Shown piece after piece: positions 53,066 to 61,612 of a stretch of DNA of 64,000 bases. The notes below the pieces were generated by a model. The model searched no databases and was not told where the DNA came from. It saw only the letters and a program-made list of their open reading frames with translations. Both the position numbers and the translations under genes were made by a program. Source of the stretch: Cyanobacteria bacterium SZAS-4 (GTDB lineage: Bacteria > Cyanobacteriota > Vampirovibrionia > Obscuribacterales > Obscuribacteraceae). The number at the start of each line of letters is the position of its first letter. Position 1 is the stretch's first letter. The DNA lies in contig JAFEAT010000007.1 of the NCBI GenBank assembly GCA_018266255.1, positions 124,001-188,000 of the forward strand. Direction: 5' to 3'.

Positions 53066-53133
53066 TGTTGCGCCAATGTTGTTGAATGTCCATACGCGCT
53101 AAAATCTCACGAGCATTTAAAGAGGGCAACCAC

Positions 53134-53706
53134 ATGAGCAAGCGAGCAGTTATCTTCGTCGACATTCAAAATGACTATTTTCCAGGTGGAAAGTGGACTC
53201 TACACGGCATGGACGCTGCCGCCGACAATGCAGCCAAGCTGCTTGAATCTGCTCGCAAAAAAGGCGATTTAGTCGTGCATATCCGGCACGAATTTCCGAC
53301 TACAGATGCACCGTTCTTCAGCCCAGGAAGTGAAGGCGCGAAGATCAATGCAAAAGTGCAAAATTTGGATAACGAAATAGTGGTCTTGAAGCACCACATC
53401 AACTCATATCGCGAGACAGAATTGAAGAACATTCTCGACAAACACGGCATCGAAGAAGTGGTGATCTGCGGTGCGATGAGTCATATGTGCATCGATGCGG
53501 TAACGCGTGCATCAAACGATTTTGGATACAAGGTTAACGTAGTGCACGACGCCTGCGCATCACGAGATCTCGAAATGAACAACGAGATTATCCCGGCACA
53601 GCAAGTTCACGCTGCCTTTATGTCAGCGCTGGGATTCGGCTACGCAACGCTTCTGTCAACTGAAGATTATCTGCGCGAAGCAGCCAAGCCATTGCCGGTC
53701 AAATAG
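53134..53706 (+). CDS. Isochorismatase-family cysteine hydrolase
   Basis: ATG 53134 follows AGAGGG by 7 bases and gives MSKRAVIFVDIQNDYFPGGK. An upstream frame start at 53086 is unlikely. The family triad is present: Asp in VDIQND, Lys in VVLKHHINS and Cys in GAMSHMCIDAVTRASNDFGY, with a cis-peptide-type GAMSH before the Cys. These enzymes hydrolyse amides such as nicotinamide, ureidoacrylate or N-carbamoyl compounds, and substrate cannot be assigned here. At 190 residues it has the usual length. It converges on the carbonic anhydrase gene. Confidence 0.9.
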   Translation: MSKRAVIFVDIQNDYFPGGKWTLHGMDAAADNAAKLLESARKKGDLVVHIRHEFPTTDAPFFSPGSEGAKINAKVQNLDNEIVVLKHHINSYRETELKNILDKHGIEEVVICGAMSHMCIDAVTRASNDFGYKVNVVHDACASRDLEMNNEIIPAQQVHAAFMSALGFGYATLLSTEDYLREAAKPLPVK

Positions 53707-53728
53707 CATCACATATGGTGACTAAGTG

Positions 53729-54394
53729 TTAGAGTCCCACAAGCTTGTTGCGTGACGATTTTCCGCTCTGGTTCATAAACTCAGTCGCCGGCAAGAACTG
53801 TCTATCGCCAGCGTCGTAGCCGAATACTGCGCCAGTTTCCATTTTGTACATCCAGGCATGGATGTTCAAATCGCCTTTGGCCAGACGAGCTGCAACGGAG
53901 GGATGCGTGCGTAAGTTTTCCACTTGCACAAGTACATTTTCTTGCGAGCCGATGTTCAACAAGCCTTCTGGATCGATATCGTGATAATTCTCGAGCACAA
54001 TCCGTCGGGTCGATTCTGCATGCGCTAAAAAGGCTGTCAGCATTGGCATATCTGCCAGTACTTCGCGATTAAAAACGGCTTTGATGGCACCACAGAGCGA
54101 GTGACCACAAATGATTATGTCTTTCACTCCCAGCTTATCGACGGCGAACTCGATAGTGGCAGCTTCTCCGCCATGACCGGCACCATAAGGGGGGACGATA
54201 TTGCCGGCGTTGCGCAGCACGAACAAATCTCCAGGCTCTGTCTGAGTGAGCATATTCGGGTCGATTCGTGAGTCAGAGCAAGTGATAAACAAAGCTTCTG
54301 GCGATTGCCCCTGTGAAAGCTTTGCGAATAATTCCTTTTGAGCTTTGAATACGTGATGTTGGTATTCGTGTAGTCCTGAAATTAACTTTCTCAA
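53729..54394 (-). CDS. Beta-class carbonic anhydrase
   Basis: The 221-residue protein has the zinc motifs of beta-carbonic anhydrases: CSDSRIDPN near residue 39, and GHSLCGAIKAVF near residue 97 giving the His and Cys ligands. VLRNAGNIVPP and the C-terminal GDLNIHAWMYKMETGAVFGY are also present. The catalytic Asp-Arg pair in SDSR is intact. It interconverts CO2 and bicarbonate in the cytoplasm. The SbtA-like transporter 3.5 kb away on the same strand suggests a bicarbonate-supply role, although the genes are not in one operon. Confidence 0.95.
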   Translation of the reverse strand: MRKLISGLHEYQHHVFKAQKELFAKLSQGQSPEALFITCSDSRIDPNMLTQTEPGDLFVLRNAGNIVPPYGAGHGGEAATIEFAVDKLGVKDIIICGHSLCGAIKAVFNREVLADMPMLTAFLAHAESTRRIVLENYHDIDPEGLLNIGSQENVLVQVENLRTHPSVAARLAKGDLNIHAWMYKMETGAVFGYDAGDRQFLPATEFMNQSGKSSRNKLVGL

Positions 54395-54511
54395 TTGATG
54401 GGCTCCGTGTGTGAAAAACGTCAGTGAGCAGCCAATACAAGCTCACGCTTCCTCAGTGAAGGAGAGCATATTAGCATACTCAAATTTCGCCTTTGTTTCA
54501 GATCTAGCCAG

Positions 54512-55702
54512 CTAAACAAATCCCCAACGCTTTTTTGATTGCTTGGGGCTGGTCTTGATCTGACTGACTCCAAGAGTTAGAAGGTGTCTCGTGATTAATT
54601 CGAAAAACTGGTCGCGGTCGTTGCCCTTGATCACCGCAAGATGATGTGACTCAGCCAGTGAGACTGGATAGCCCATACCTTTCTGACACTGAGACAAAAT
54701 CATACTCAGCGCTGCGTGCAGTTGCCCTTCCTTATTCAAGAGCCAACGAGGAAATTCTAGACGGGCAATCTCTTCTCCCACATCCATATAAATGAAGCAA
54801 ACTCGATGTTCGCGAGGGAGCAGCTTAGACACGCTCGCACCAGACAGGAAGGTGGCGCTACGATCGTTTAAATTCAAATGCGGTTTGAAGAGTAAACGAT
54901 CTGAGAGCGGCCAGACTTTCGAACATGGAAAATCTTCTTCGTTCAAGTCGCCACAGTGTTCTCGACAATGGCTGGTTTCATAAGGGCAGACCAATATGCG
55001 CAAGCAGTTGACGATATCTGCGCCGCGACTATGACTCAAGTAGCCAATAATCGGAATCGACTCTCGTTCCAAACTCGATAGCGCTTCAGACATTCGACTT
55101 ATATAGGAATGCTGATATCCGTCAGGCAATTTTTCGACACTCCAGGGAAGCAGCGAGCCATCATAAAGGGCTAGCACAGGCAATCCGCGCTCCTTCGCTT
55201 TGATCGACTCGCTGGCTAAAATCTCGAGTTCCATGATGGTGCGTTCGAGTGAGACATACAATTCATCTATGTGCAAACGACGTCGATCGACAAGCGGATA
55301 CAGATCTTCCGGACGCGAATAGAGCTTCGGAATAGTTTCCAAAACTGGTGGCAATTTAGCACCATATGTAATCAACGCCATGCCAACGTTGAGCAGGTAG
55401 CATGTGTGCACTTCATGATGGCTCGGCATGATTTGTGAACCATCGACAGCAACCACAGTATAAGAATCGTCGGCAACCTTAATCGGGTGCTTGACGCCAA
55501 TCGGCTCGAGCGGTGTGGCGACCGGCCACAAAACCCAGGTAGAGTTTTCGTCCAGTCTGGTGACGAACTGATCTGGCGAGCGCATCGCACGGTCCAGAGC
55601 GGCCTGAGCATTTTCCTTTGTTTCCTGCAGAGCATCGGTATCGATGAAACTTTCACGACTGATGGAATCGATTTGCTGCACGACTTTATTGAAATCAAGC
55701 AT
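54512..55702 (-). CDS. NurA-domain nuclease
   Basis: The 396-residue protein has the NurA features: VVAVDGSQIMPSHHEVHTCY with the metal-binding Asp, LPVLALYDGSLLPWSVEK, and SLAESHHLAVIKGNDRDQFF near the end. NurA proteins are 5'-3' DNA-end nucleases, in archaea working with HerA. Bacterial relatives exist in cyanobacteria. No HerA-like ATPase is in the window. A Cys-rich stretch (CPYETSHCREHCGDLNEEDF PC) lies in the middle. The start ATG shares its A with the upstream TGA (TGATG), so it is translationally coupled to the pseudokinase gene. Confidence 0.8.
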   Translation of the reverse strand: MLDFNKVVQQIDSISRESFIDTDALQETKENAQAALDRAMRSPDQFVTRLDENSTWVLWPVATPLEPIGVKHPIKVADDSYTVVAVDGSQIMPSHHEVHTCYLLNVGMALITYGAKLPPVLETIPKLYSRPEDLYPLVDRRRLHIDELYVSLERTIMELEILASESIKAKERGLPVLALYDGSLLPWSVEKLPDGYQHSYISRMSEALSSLERESIPIIGYLSHSRGADIVNCLRILVCPYETSHCREHCGDLNEEDFPCSKVWPLSDRLLFKPHLNLNDRSATFLSGASVSKLLPREHRVCFIYMDVGEEIARLEFPRWLLNKEGQLHAALSMILSQCQKGMGYPVSLAESHHLAVIKGNDRDQFFELITRHLLTLGVSQIKTSPKQSKKRWGFV

Positions 55703-57114
55703 CAGGCGGTCGCACCAGCGGAAATCTTATCTGCGGCTTTCTTCAGTTCGGCGCGGATTTTAAACAAGCTGTTCAATTTTTCGCTTAGCTTATCTGCATC
55801 TTTGACGTCGAATAATTCGCTGAGATTTCGATTCTGTTCAGACTTGGCGATCATGTCATAGAGGAACATCAACAGGTTCTCCATGCCAAATCGATTGTAT
55901 GGTGCGCTCAGCGGTGAAAAGACAATATCCGCAGTATCGCTTTGCACCATTAATGGAGTGAGAAGATAGGGCATCTCGTAATCAAGCAAGACAATTTGAT
56001 TGTCTGCAGAAACTACAAAGTTTTCTATTTTGAGGGGGGGAGGAATTAGTGGTGGCATCAATCCCTGAAGATAAATCAAAGTGTTGCACAGCTGGATACC
56101 CCAGCCCAAGACAGTTTCCAAATTAGCGCGAACGTTTATCAGTGGTTTTCCGATCACTTGATTCTCAATCAAATATAAACAGCGATCTTCGTAAGTATGA
56201 AAATCCACAAGACGAGAAACACCAGGATGATCGATTTGTTGCAAAACTCGAGCCCGGCGTGCCACCAGACCAAGAGCTTCGGCGTCAAACTTGCCGGCGC
56301 GATCGGCAAGTTCGAACATCTTCAGATTGACAGTGCGATTGGCTTGCCACTGATCTTCGGCCGTAGCTCGAATAAAAATCACGCCCTGCGGCAGCGGACT
56401 GCTATCGACAGATTTTTCCAGCTTAGTTGTTTGTATATTGACGTATCGATCAGACCAAACAGAAAAACTTCCCGAGAACGGTCTTTGCTTTTTCGTGAAA
56501 AGTCGCATGGAAGATAGCTGCGTATTATAGAGATATCCTTGTGCGTCAAACTTGTAGCCAACTGACTCCATGAGAGCCTCTGTGTCAGGTGCCAAAATTT
56601 CGACGCCACTCTCTGCAATATCACTGGCCGCTACCTGAAATGCACCACTGGCACGAAGTGGTTTGTTTTTATGCTGAAGTTTGGCTGAAGCAATCGATTG
56701 TGTGATTCGCTCCATCACAAGATGCGCAGACGCCTCATTTGTGTCGGGCAAGAGAATGAGGATGTGCCCAGGCTCGAAGAAACACACACGGTCACTGCCG
56801 CGCAATGAATTCGTGCAAACAACCTTGCCGAGCCGATCCAACTGCTCGGCGGCACCGGCGCCGAGCACGTTGCTCACCTGCTCGTATTCTAAAATATCCA
56901 ACGAGGCGATGGCGAACGGCCTGCCATCTTTGCAATAGCGTTGCGACAATTTCGTCACCAGGCTTCGCACACCATCGGCAGCGATGACTGTCGGCTCGCT
57001 CACCGCATTCGCTTGTTTTCGCGCATTGCCACGTCCGCTAGCCCGGCGCTCCAGCGCTTGACTATCAGGCACGATTTGCAATTCTTTGTCGGCCGGCTCT
57101 TCCATATCGCCCAT
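55702..57114 (-). CDS. GGDEF-like/pseudokinase fusion protein, 470 aa
   Basis: Residues about 50-185 have a GGDEF-like layout (PFAIASLDILEYEQVSNVLG... LRGSDRVCFFEPGHILILLP) but the signature site reads FEPGHI, so it should be inactive. Residues about 260-430 resemble a protein kinase: LQQIDHPGVSRLVDFHTYED, RCLYLIENQVIGKPL, a helical LGWGIQLCNTLIYLQGL, then PPPLKIENFVVSADNQIVLL DYE. The HRD Asp is missing and DFG reads DYE, so it is a predicted pseudokinase. A sensor or scaffold role is inference. It ends in a one-base overlap with NurA. The start may be ATG 57114 or 57105. Confidence 0.7.
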   Translation of the reverse strand: MGDMEEPADKELQIVPDSQALERRASGRGNARKQANAVSEPTVIAADGVRSLVTKLSQRYCKDGRPFAIASLDILEYEQVSNVLGAGAAEQLDRLGKVVCTNSLRGSDRVCFFEPGHILILLPDTNEASAHLVMERITQSIASAKLQHKNKPLRASGAFQVAASDIAESGVEILAPDTEALMESVGYKFDAQGYLYNTQLSSMRLFTKKQRPFSGSFSVWSDRYVNIQTTKLEKSVDSSPLPQGVIFIRATAEDQWQANRTVNLKMFELADRAGKFDAEALGLVARRARVLQQIDHPGVSRLVDFHTYEDRCLYLIENQVIGKPLINVRANLETVLGWGIQLCNTLIYLQGLMPPLIPPPLKIENFVVSADNQIVLLDYEMPYLLTPLMVQSDTADIVFSPLSAPYNRFGMENLLMFLYDMIAKSEQNRNLSELFDVKDADKLSEKLNSLFKIRAELKKAADKISAGATA

Positions 57115-57174
57115 TTTCCCACAATTGCTTGCAACTTGATTCGATCTACCCTGGTACGATGTACTTCAACTAAA

Positions 57175-57678
57175 ATGAATAACCAGGCAGCGCCACAGTC
57201 GAGTCGAAGTAACATGAAACAATTTAAGCCGATTCCAACCAATCAACCACTAGCTCCGACTCTGGCACGGCGCATTGTGCAAGTGCGTGAGATTCGGAAC
57301 ATGACGGTGTTGGATCTGGCGACGTTGGCAAACTTCAGCATCAAGCGCGTCGAAGATCTCGAGTCGGGACTGGAGACCTGGCTTTCTTCCACAGATCGAC
57401 AGCGATTGGCAAAGGCTCTTAGCGTAGAGCCAGCACTACTGAAAGAAGTGGAGAAACGGCACAGCGAGATCGCACCACTGCCTGAATCGCACATGCTGAA
57501 CGCAGAGACTGCTGAAAGACTGGCGCAAGATATTCTGGATGGGATAGGCGGTTTGAAGTGCCCAGATTGCGGCGCAGAACTCAAAACCAACGTCATCGAC
57601 GGATTCGATATGGACGGATTTCCGACGCAGTTTGCCAAGGCATTTTGCGTTAAGTGCCCTTACGTTTTGCGAATCTAA
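57175..57678 (+). CDS. XRE-type HTH protein with zinc-ribbon-like C-terminus
   Basis: Two ATGs are possible, 57175 and 57214. The first is used because no ribosome site clearly decides. Residues 30-85 look like an XRE helix-turn-helix (RIVQVREIRNMTVLDLATLA, SIKRVEDLESGLETWLSS, LAKALSVEP). After a linker, the C-terminus has GGLKCPDCGAELKTNVIDGF and FCVKCPYVLRI, two CxxC-type pairs of a zinc ribbon. It is probably a small DNA-binding regulator. Its 3' end overlaps the convergent Clp_N gene by four bases, and its promoter region faces the GGDEF-like/pseudokinase gene. The target is unknown. Confidence 0.7.
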   Translation: MNNQAAPQSSRSNMKQFKPIPTNQPLAPTLARRIVQVREIRNMTVLDLATLANFSIKRVEDLESGLETWLSSTDRQRLAKALSVEPALLKEVEKRHSEIAPLPESHMLNAETAERLAQDILDGIGGLKCPDCGAELKTNVIDGFDMDGFPTQFAKAFCVKCPYVLRI

Positions 57679-58820
57679 GCTGAAATTGGATGCTTCAAAA
57701 AGCACTGCTTAATGGTGTCATTGAGTCTGGTGCTCAACTTGTTCAATCGCGAAGCAATTTCAATTCTGCGCTTTTGCAAGTTCAATAGATGCTTGCGGCG
57801 ATGGTCGTCTAGAGCATCGGAGAATGACTCATGCAGCGCGATTTCTTCGCTTTGAGCCCACCATAGATCTTCAATTACACTGCCAATCAAATCATGTTCG
57901 GCTTCATCGAGCATCGTCGAAAGAATGCGGTATTCGTTACACCACATGTGCTCGATCGTGCTGCGAACTTCGGCGCGAAGATTTTGCGCTGCACTTGTGA
58001 CGATAGTGGCAGTCACTTCCTGGTCGAGAGTGCCCACGCGTTGCGACAGGTTTCGAATGCTTTCTTCAAGCAAGTAACGTTGGAAGCAAACTTGTGTCGA
58101 CAAAAACTCGCTCAAATAGGTGATTACAACCATATGAACGATTTCGCTGCGAGAAGGCAAATGCAGTCTTGTATGTCCGCTGCGTTGAGCGAGATCGTTC
58201 AAAGTGCTCACAGAGCGATAGTGTCTTTCGACGAACTCTGCGAGTCCCTGAATTAACGAAGATCGAAGTCCACCGATGTTTCCTTGTGCAAAAGACTCTT
58301 GTGCAATCAGCTGAATTGTTTGCTTTCTCAAGAACTCCAAATTGACACTGAGCTCTTCAAAAACAGTGATGGCACCTGCTTCTTTAAGATCCAAAATGCC
58401 GAGCAACAAGTGCTCTGGCTCGATTTCTTCCGATCCATAAAATACGGAATACTCTTCAGCTCGACGCATCGCTTCAACTAAAGCGGCGCTGAATGCTGGT
58501 TGTTCGATGGCACCAGTTCTTCCAGTCAACTTCGCAACTGCATCGACGCTCTGCGGTCTGTCGTTAAAAACAGGCTCTAAATCAGGGTTCAAACGCAAGT
58601 GATTTTCAATTTCCTGGGCGGCACTCTTCGCGTCAACACTCATCGAGGCAAGCGCGCGACCCGCCAAGTTGTCATCTTCGGTATTCTGCGAAGCGATCAA
58701 GCCGAGGAGCAGATGTTCTGAACTCACATATTTATTGTTGAGTCTTAAACACTCATCGAGAGACAAATAGACGACCCCGAGTAGGGATTCGCTCGCACGC
58801 TCAAATACAAAGTCAAACAT
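57675..58820 (-). CDS. Double Clp_N-domain protein without AAA module, 381 aa
   Basis: Residues 1-80 (MFDFVFERASESLLGVVYLS... YVSSEHLLLGLIAS) and about 108-180 (AFSAALVEAMRRAEEYSVFY... IEPEHLLLGILDL) are two Clp_N repeats, as found at the N-terminus of ClpC/ClpA. Normally AAA+ domains follow. Here there are 200 residues of helical sequence instead (YLSEFLSTQVCFQRYLLEES... RRKHLLNLQKRRIEIASRL) with no Walker motif. It could be a ClpC-like adaptor or decoy, or a stand-alone stress protein. It converges on the HTH/zinc gene, overlapping by four bases. Confidence 0.78.
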   Translation of the reverse strand: MFDFVFERASESLLGVVYLSLDECLRLNNKYVSSEHLLLGLIASQNTEDDNLAGRALASMSVDAKSAAQEIENHLRLNPDLEPVFNDRPQSVDAVAKLTGRTGAIEQPAFSAALVEAMRRAEEYSVFYGSEEIEPEHLLLGILDLKEAGAITVFEELSVNLEFLRKQTIQLIAQESFAQGNIGGLRSSLIQGLAEFVERHYRSVSTLNDLAQRSGHTRLHLPSRSEIVHMVVITYLSEFLSTQVCFQRYLLEESIRNLSQRVGTLDQEVTATIVTSAAQNLRAEVRSTIEHMWCNEYRILSTMLDEAEHDLIGSVIEDLWWAQSEEIALHESFSDALDDHRRKHLLNLQKRRIEIASRLNKLSTRLNDTIKQCFLKHPISA

Positions 58821-58962
58821 CTAGCTCTCCAATTAAAAATTGCTCACCGTGAGACATCACGCAGCAACGCAACAATATAAAGCGAATACTACTTCTTTGC
58901 TTTTAGGATAGCAAGATAAAAGCCTATACAATGCTCCATGAAGCAAATTTGGAGCGGCACCC

Positions 58963-59820
58963 TTGAAAATTCTGATATCCAACGATGACGGCATAAACGC
59001 AAAAGGCATAAGGGTTTTGGCTCAACGCCTGGCGGAAGAAAAAGAACACCAAGTTTTTGTTGTGGCACCAGATCGCGAACGAAGCGCCACCGGTCACTCA
59101 TTGACGCTGCACAAGCCGTTGCGCACAGAAGAAGTCGAGTTGCCAGGAAACATAAAACAAGCCTGGTCGACAAGCGGCACACCGAGTGATTGTGTGAAGC
59201 TCGCCGTAACACAGTTGGTCGGCAGTCCCACGCCGGACATCATCATCTCCGGAATTAACAGCGGACCAAATCTGGGCAGCGAAGTCTTGTATTCCGGAAC
59301 AGTGGCAGCCGCCATGGAAGGCGCGTTCATGGATATACCAAGCATCGCAGTCAGCCTCATTTACGGTGAAACAAGACACTACGAAACTGCTGCCGAGTTC
59401 ATCGCCAAACTAGTAAAAGTCTTTCCTAAAGCGCATCTCGCGCAACGGAGCCTGCTCAACGTGAACGTGCCGTGCGTGCCAATCGACCAGGTGAAAGGCG
59501 TTCGCATCACCGAACTAGGTGTGAGATTGTACGACGATTACTTCGAAAAGCGCTCAGACCCACGAGGCCGTGTCTATTATTGGCTAGCGGGAGAAGCTGT
59601 GGAAGTAGACGAAAAGGAAGGTTCAGACGTGTGGGCGGTAGCGAACGGCTACGTTTCAATCACACCGATCTCGTTCAACATGACCGACCATGCGGCCAAG
59701 CGCAAATTAGAAGCGGTTGACGATTTGAAGACATTCTTTCACGCCCCTGAAAACAATGGAAAAAAGCCTGACAAGCACGCTGCGACCAGTAAAACCAAGG
59801 AGCACAATAACCTTGGCTGA
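58963..59820 (+). CDS. surE: 5'/3'-nucleotidase SurE
   Basis: TTG 58963 has GGAG at 58951-58954 (8-base gap). The protein begins with the metal site ILISNDDGINAKGIRVLAQR and continues with DRERSATGHSLTLHKPLR, IISGINSGPNLGSEVLYSGT and AAAMEGAFMDIPSIAVS, all diagnostic of SurE. SurE removes phosphate from nucleoside 5'- and 3'-monophosphates and supports stationary-phase survival. At 285 residues it carries a C-terminal Lys-rich tail. The next gene probably starts inside its last codons. Confidence 0.95.
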   Translation: MKILISNDDGINAKGIRVLAQRLAEEKEHQVFVVAPDRERSATGHSLTLHKPLRTEEVELPGNIKQAWSTSGTPSDCVKLAVTQLVGSPTPDIIISGINSGPNLGSEVLYSGTVAAAMEGAFMDIPSIAVSLIYGETRHYETAAEFIAKLVKVFPKAHLAQRSLLNVNVPCVPIDQVKGVRITELGVRLYDDYFEKRSDPRGRVYYWLAGEAVEVDEKEGSDVWAVANGYVSITPISFNMTDHAAKRKLEAVDDLKTFFHAPENNGKKPDKHAATSKTKEHNNLG

Positions 59821-60535
59821 GGAGAATGCAGGACTAGACCCGAATAAAGCGATCAAAATGTTTTTCGCTGACCCAGACTGGCGTTCCAAAGCTGGTATCG
59901 GCGGGATATTTAGTGGTGGCGCGATTATTTTATTTTGTCTTGGACCGATGTTCATTCCACTCGCATTCTGCCTCTGGGGCTTGCTAACCGGCTACTACCT
60001 GCGTTTAGTGCGAGCAAAAATTGCCGACATGCAAGCGCCTTTGCCACCATGGAATGACTGGCTTGATCTCCTCATCTCAGGTATCACCTGGATTGCAGTA
60101 GCTTTTGGTCAATCTCTGGTACCAATCTCAATCGCTACAACGACACTTTTATGCGCAACAGCAGGCGGACCTAACTTCATCGCCAGCACTCATTACACTA
60201 CCTGGGCCGCCAGTTCGGTAGTGATAGTCACATTCACTTGGATCATGGTCTCGATCGTATCCACGATCATCATGGCCAACTTCGCCAAGCAAGAGCGCAT
60301 GTCTGCGGCCTTTGACGTCGTCACAGTAGGAAAAAAGCTAGCCTCGTCTGCACACATATTTCTGCAAGCGTGGCTGTTGATGATAGGAATTCAGTGGCTC
60401 GGTTTTATTCTTCCAACTGTGAGCGTGATTGGAATCGCGCTCATCCCAATCTGTGGCTTCGTTGCGAGCTGCATCGCAGCAATTGTTCTGGCGCAAGCCT
60501 GGAAATCTGCAGAACAACCTATCGCTGCACCTTAG
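59813..60535 (+). CDS. DUF4013-like membrane protein, 240 aa
   Basis: TTG 59813 is preferred because AAGGAG (59797-59802) lies 10 bases upstream. ATG 59756 would overlap surE by 65 bases. The product starts LAEENAGLDPNKAIKMFFAD and has a helical pair (IFSGGAIILFCLGPMFIPLA), the DUF4013-like LPPWNDWLDLLISGITWIAV, and three to four further helices to KSAEQPIAAP. The family has no known function. The overlap with surE suggests co-expression. No signal peptide distinct from the first membrane helix is seen. Confidence 0.7.
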   Translation: MAEENAGLDPNKAIKMFFADPDWRSKAGIGGIFSGGAIILFCLGPMFIPLAFCLWGLLTGYYLRLVRAKIADMQAPLPPWNDWLDLLISGITWIAVAFGQSLVPISIATTTLLCATAGGPNFIASTHYTTWAASSVVIVTFTWIMVSIVSTIIMANFAKQERMSAAFDVVTVGKKLASSAHIFLQAWLLMIGIQWLGFILPTVSVIGIALIPICGFVASCIAAIVLAQAWKSAEQPIAAP

Positions 60536-60539
60536 TGCC

Positions 60540-61052
60540 CTAGCGCTTAACGACAGTTTTTAGTCGGCCTTCTTGAGTGTAAAACAACTTTGTTTGCGCA
60601 TAAGTAGGTGTTGGATACGGTCCGCCTAATGGCGTCATCATCGGCGATTGCGTCATCTGCTTGTGCAGAGCGAGAGCCCACGTGCAGAGTTCTTTAGCCT
60701 TTTGCTGACCGACGACACTGACACGATTGAATCCAACCTTACAAACGTCCGCAGTCTCATCTACGGTAGCCGGAACGGTGATTTTGATGACCTGGCTCTT
60801 CTTTGAAGATTTTCCGACCGAACTGTTTATAGTCGGCACCTTAACGTTCAAAGTGTGAGGAATAACCGGAAACGCAACAGCCAGCTGACGTCCAGAATTA
60901 TCAGAAACAGAGTGATTTGTCGTATCTCCAGTCCAGGTAGACGAAACGCCCAATGGAACGGAGACAGCGCCATTCGGACCAGCGCAGAATCCCGGAACCG
61001 CAAACAGGCTCAACATTACCGCCGAAATTGCAGCTCGATTAAGTGAAGACAT
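60540..61052 (-). CDS. Exported hypothetical protein, 170 aa
   Basis: The N-terminus is a signal peptide (MSSLNRAAISAVMLSLFAVP GFCA), and the mature protein is Ser/Thr/Val-rich and beta-like (VIKITVPATVDETADVCKVG). Two Cys (DVCKVG, ELCTWALAL) may form a disulphide. The end is basic (RLKTVVKR). No family is recognised. It converges with the DUF4013-like gene, five bases from its stop, and probably acts in the periplasm or outside. Confidence 0.65.
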   Translation of the reverse strand: MSSLNRAAISAVMLSLFAVPGFCAGPNGAVSVPLGVSSTWTGDTTNHSVSDNSGRQLAVAFPVIPHTLNVKVPTINSSVGKSSKKSQVIKITVPATVDETADVCKVGFNRVSVVGQQKAKELCTWALALHKQMTQSPMMTPLGGPYPTPTYAQTKLFYTQEGRLKTVVKR

Positions 61053-61612
61053 ACTGGGACCTTTGCACGACGGGCAAAATTATCGCACGGTTGGCAATGA
61101 CGCCTACTTGGCAATCTCATAATTTCTTGATAAGCATGGCGGAAACCCCGAACTGGCTTGCCTTCTAAAGGTTGGCGACTATATCTTCCAAAACTTAAAC
61201 TGATATCGCTTTAGAAACCATTTGAAGCACCTTCTGTTCTCAAGACCCGCAGTATTACTGGCTTGACGGCGCTCCACTTGATTTCGACACTCCAGGATTA
61301 TGGTAGGATCAGTTTTAATTCGTGTTCCTGGCTGCCGTAGCCAGCGTTTTAAGTATATGGACGATCCTCAAAGTAGCAGCACCAATTCGAATCCCGAAGA
61401 ACCTCCCCAGAGGCGCGCATCGGTTTTGGAATCACGTCTTCATACGTCTGCAAGCAAACCGACCGGTCATACGCCGTGTCGGTTATTTTGTTTCTACTGT
61501 GATTAGTGAAAGGAGCTAGCTATCGTAGAGATACGATGCAGATTTTGCCATTTTAGAATTTAGCTTAATCATCATATTAATAACGATCAACGCGTTTTTC
61601 GTCGCTGCGGAA
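61053..61612. other. Intergenic region before the CBS/HlyC-type gene, with short overlapping frames
   Basis: The region holds the repeat fragment TTGACGGCGCTCC at 61263-61275, a ribosome-like AAGGAG at 61510-61515 and two overlapping small frames between 61300 and 61519. One of these starts at ATG 61357 and encodes MDDPQSSSTNSNPEEPPQRR and 29 further residues; its codon use is gene-like but it is unproven. The final part (61536-61612) encodes the missing first helix of the CBS/HlyC-type protein. Confidence 0.35.

Noticed and set aside
61322..61519. 65-residue GTG-started frame in the gap before the CBS/HlyC-type gene
   Set aside because: It overlaps an alternative frame with better codon use, has no ribosome site and no recognised relation to the downstream protein.
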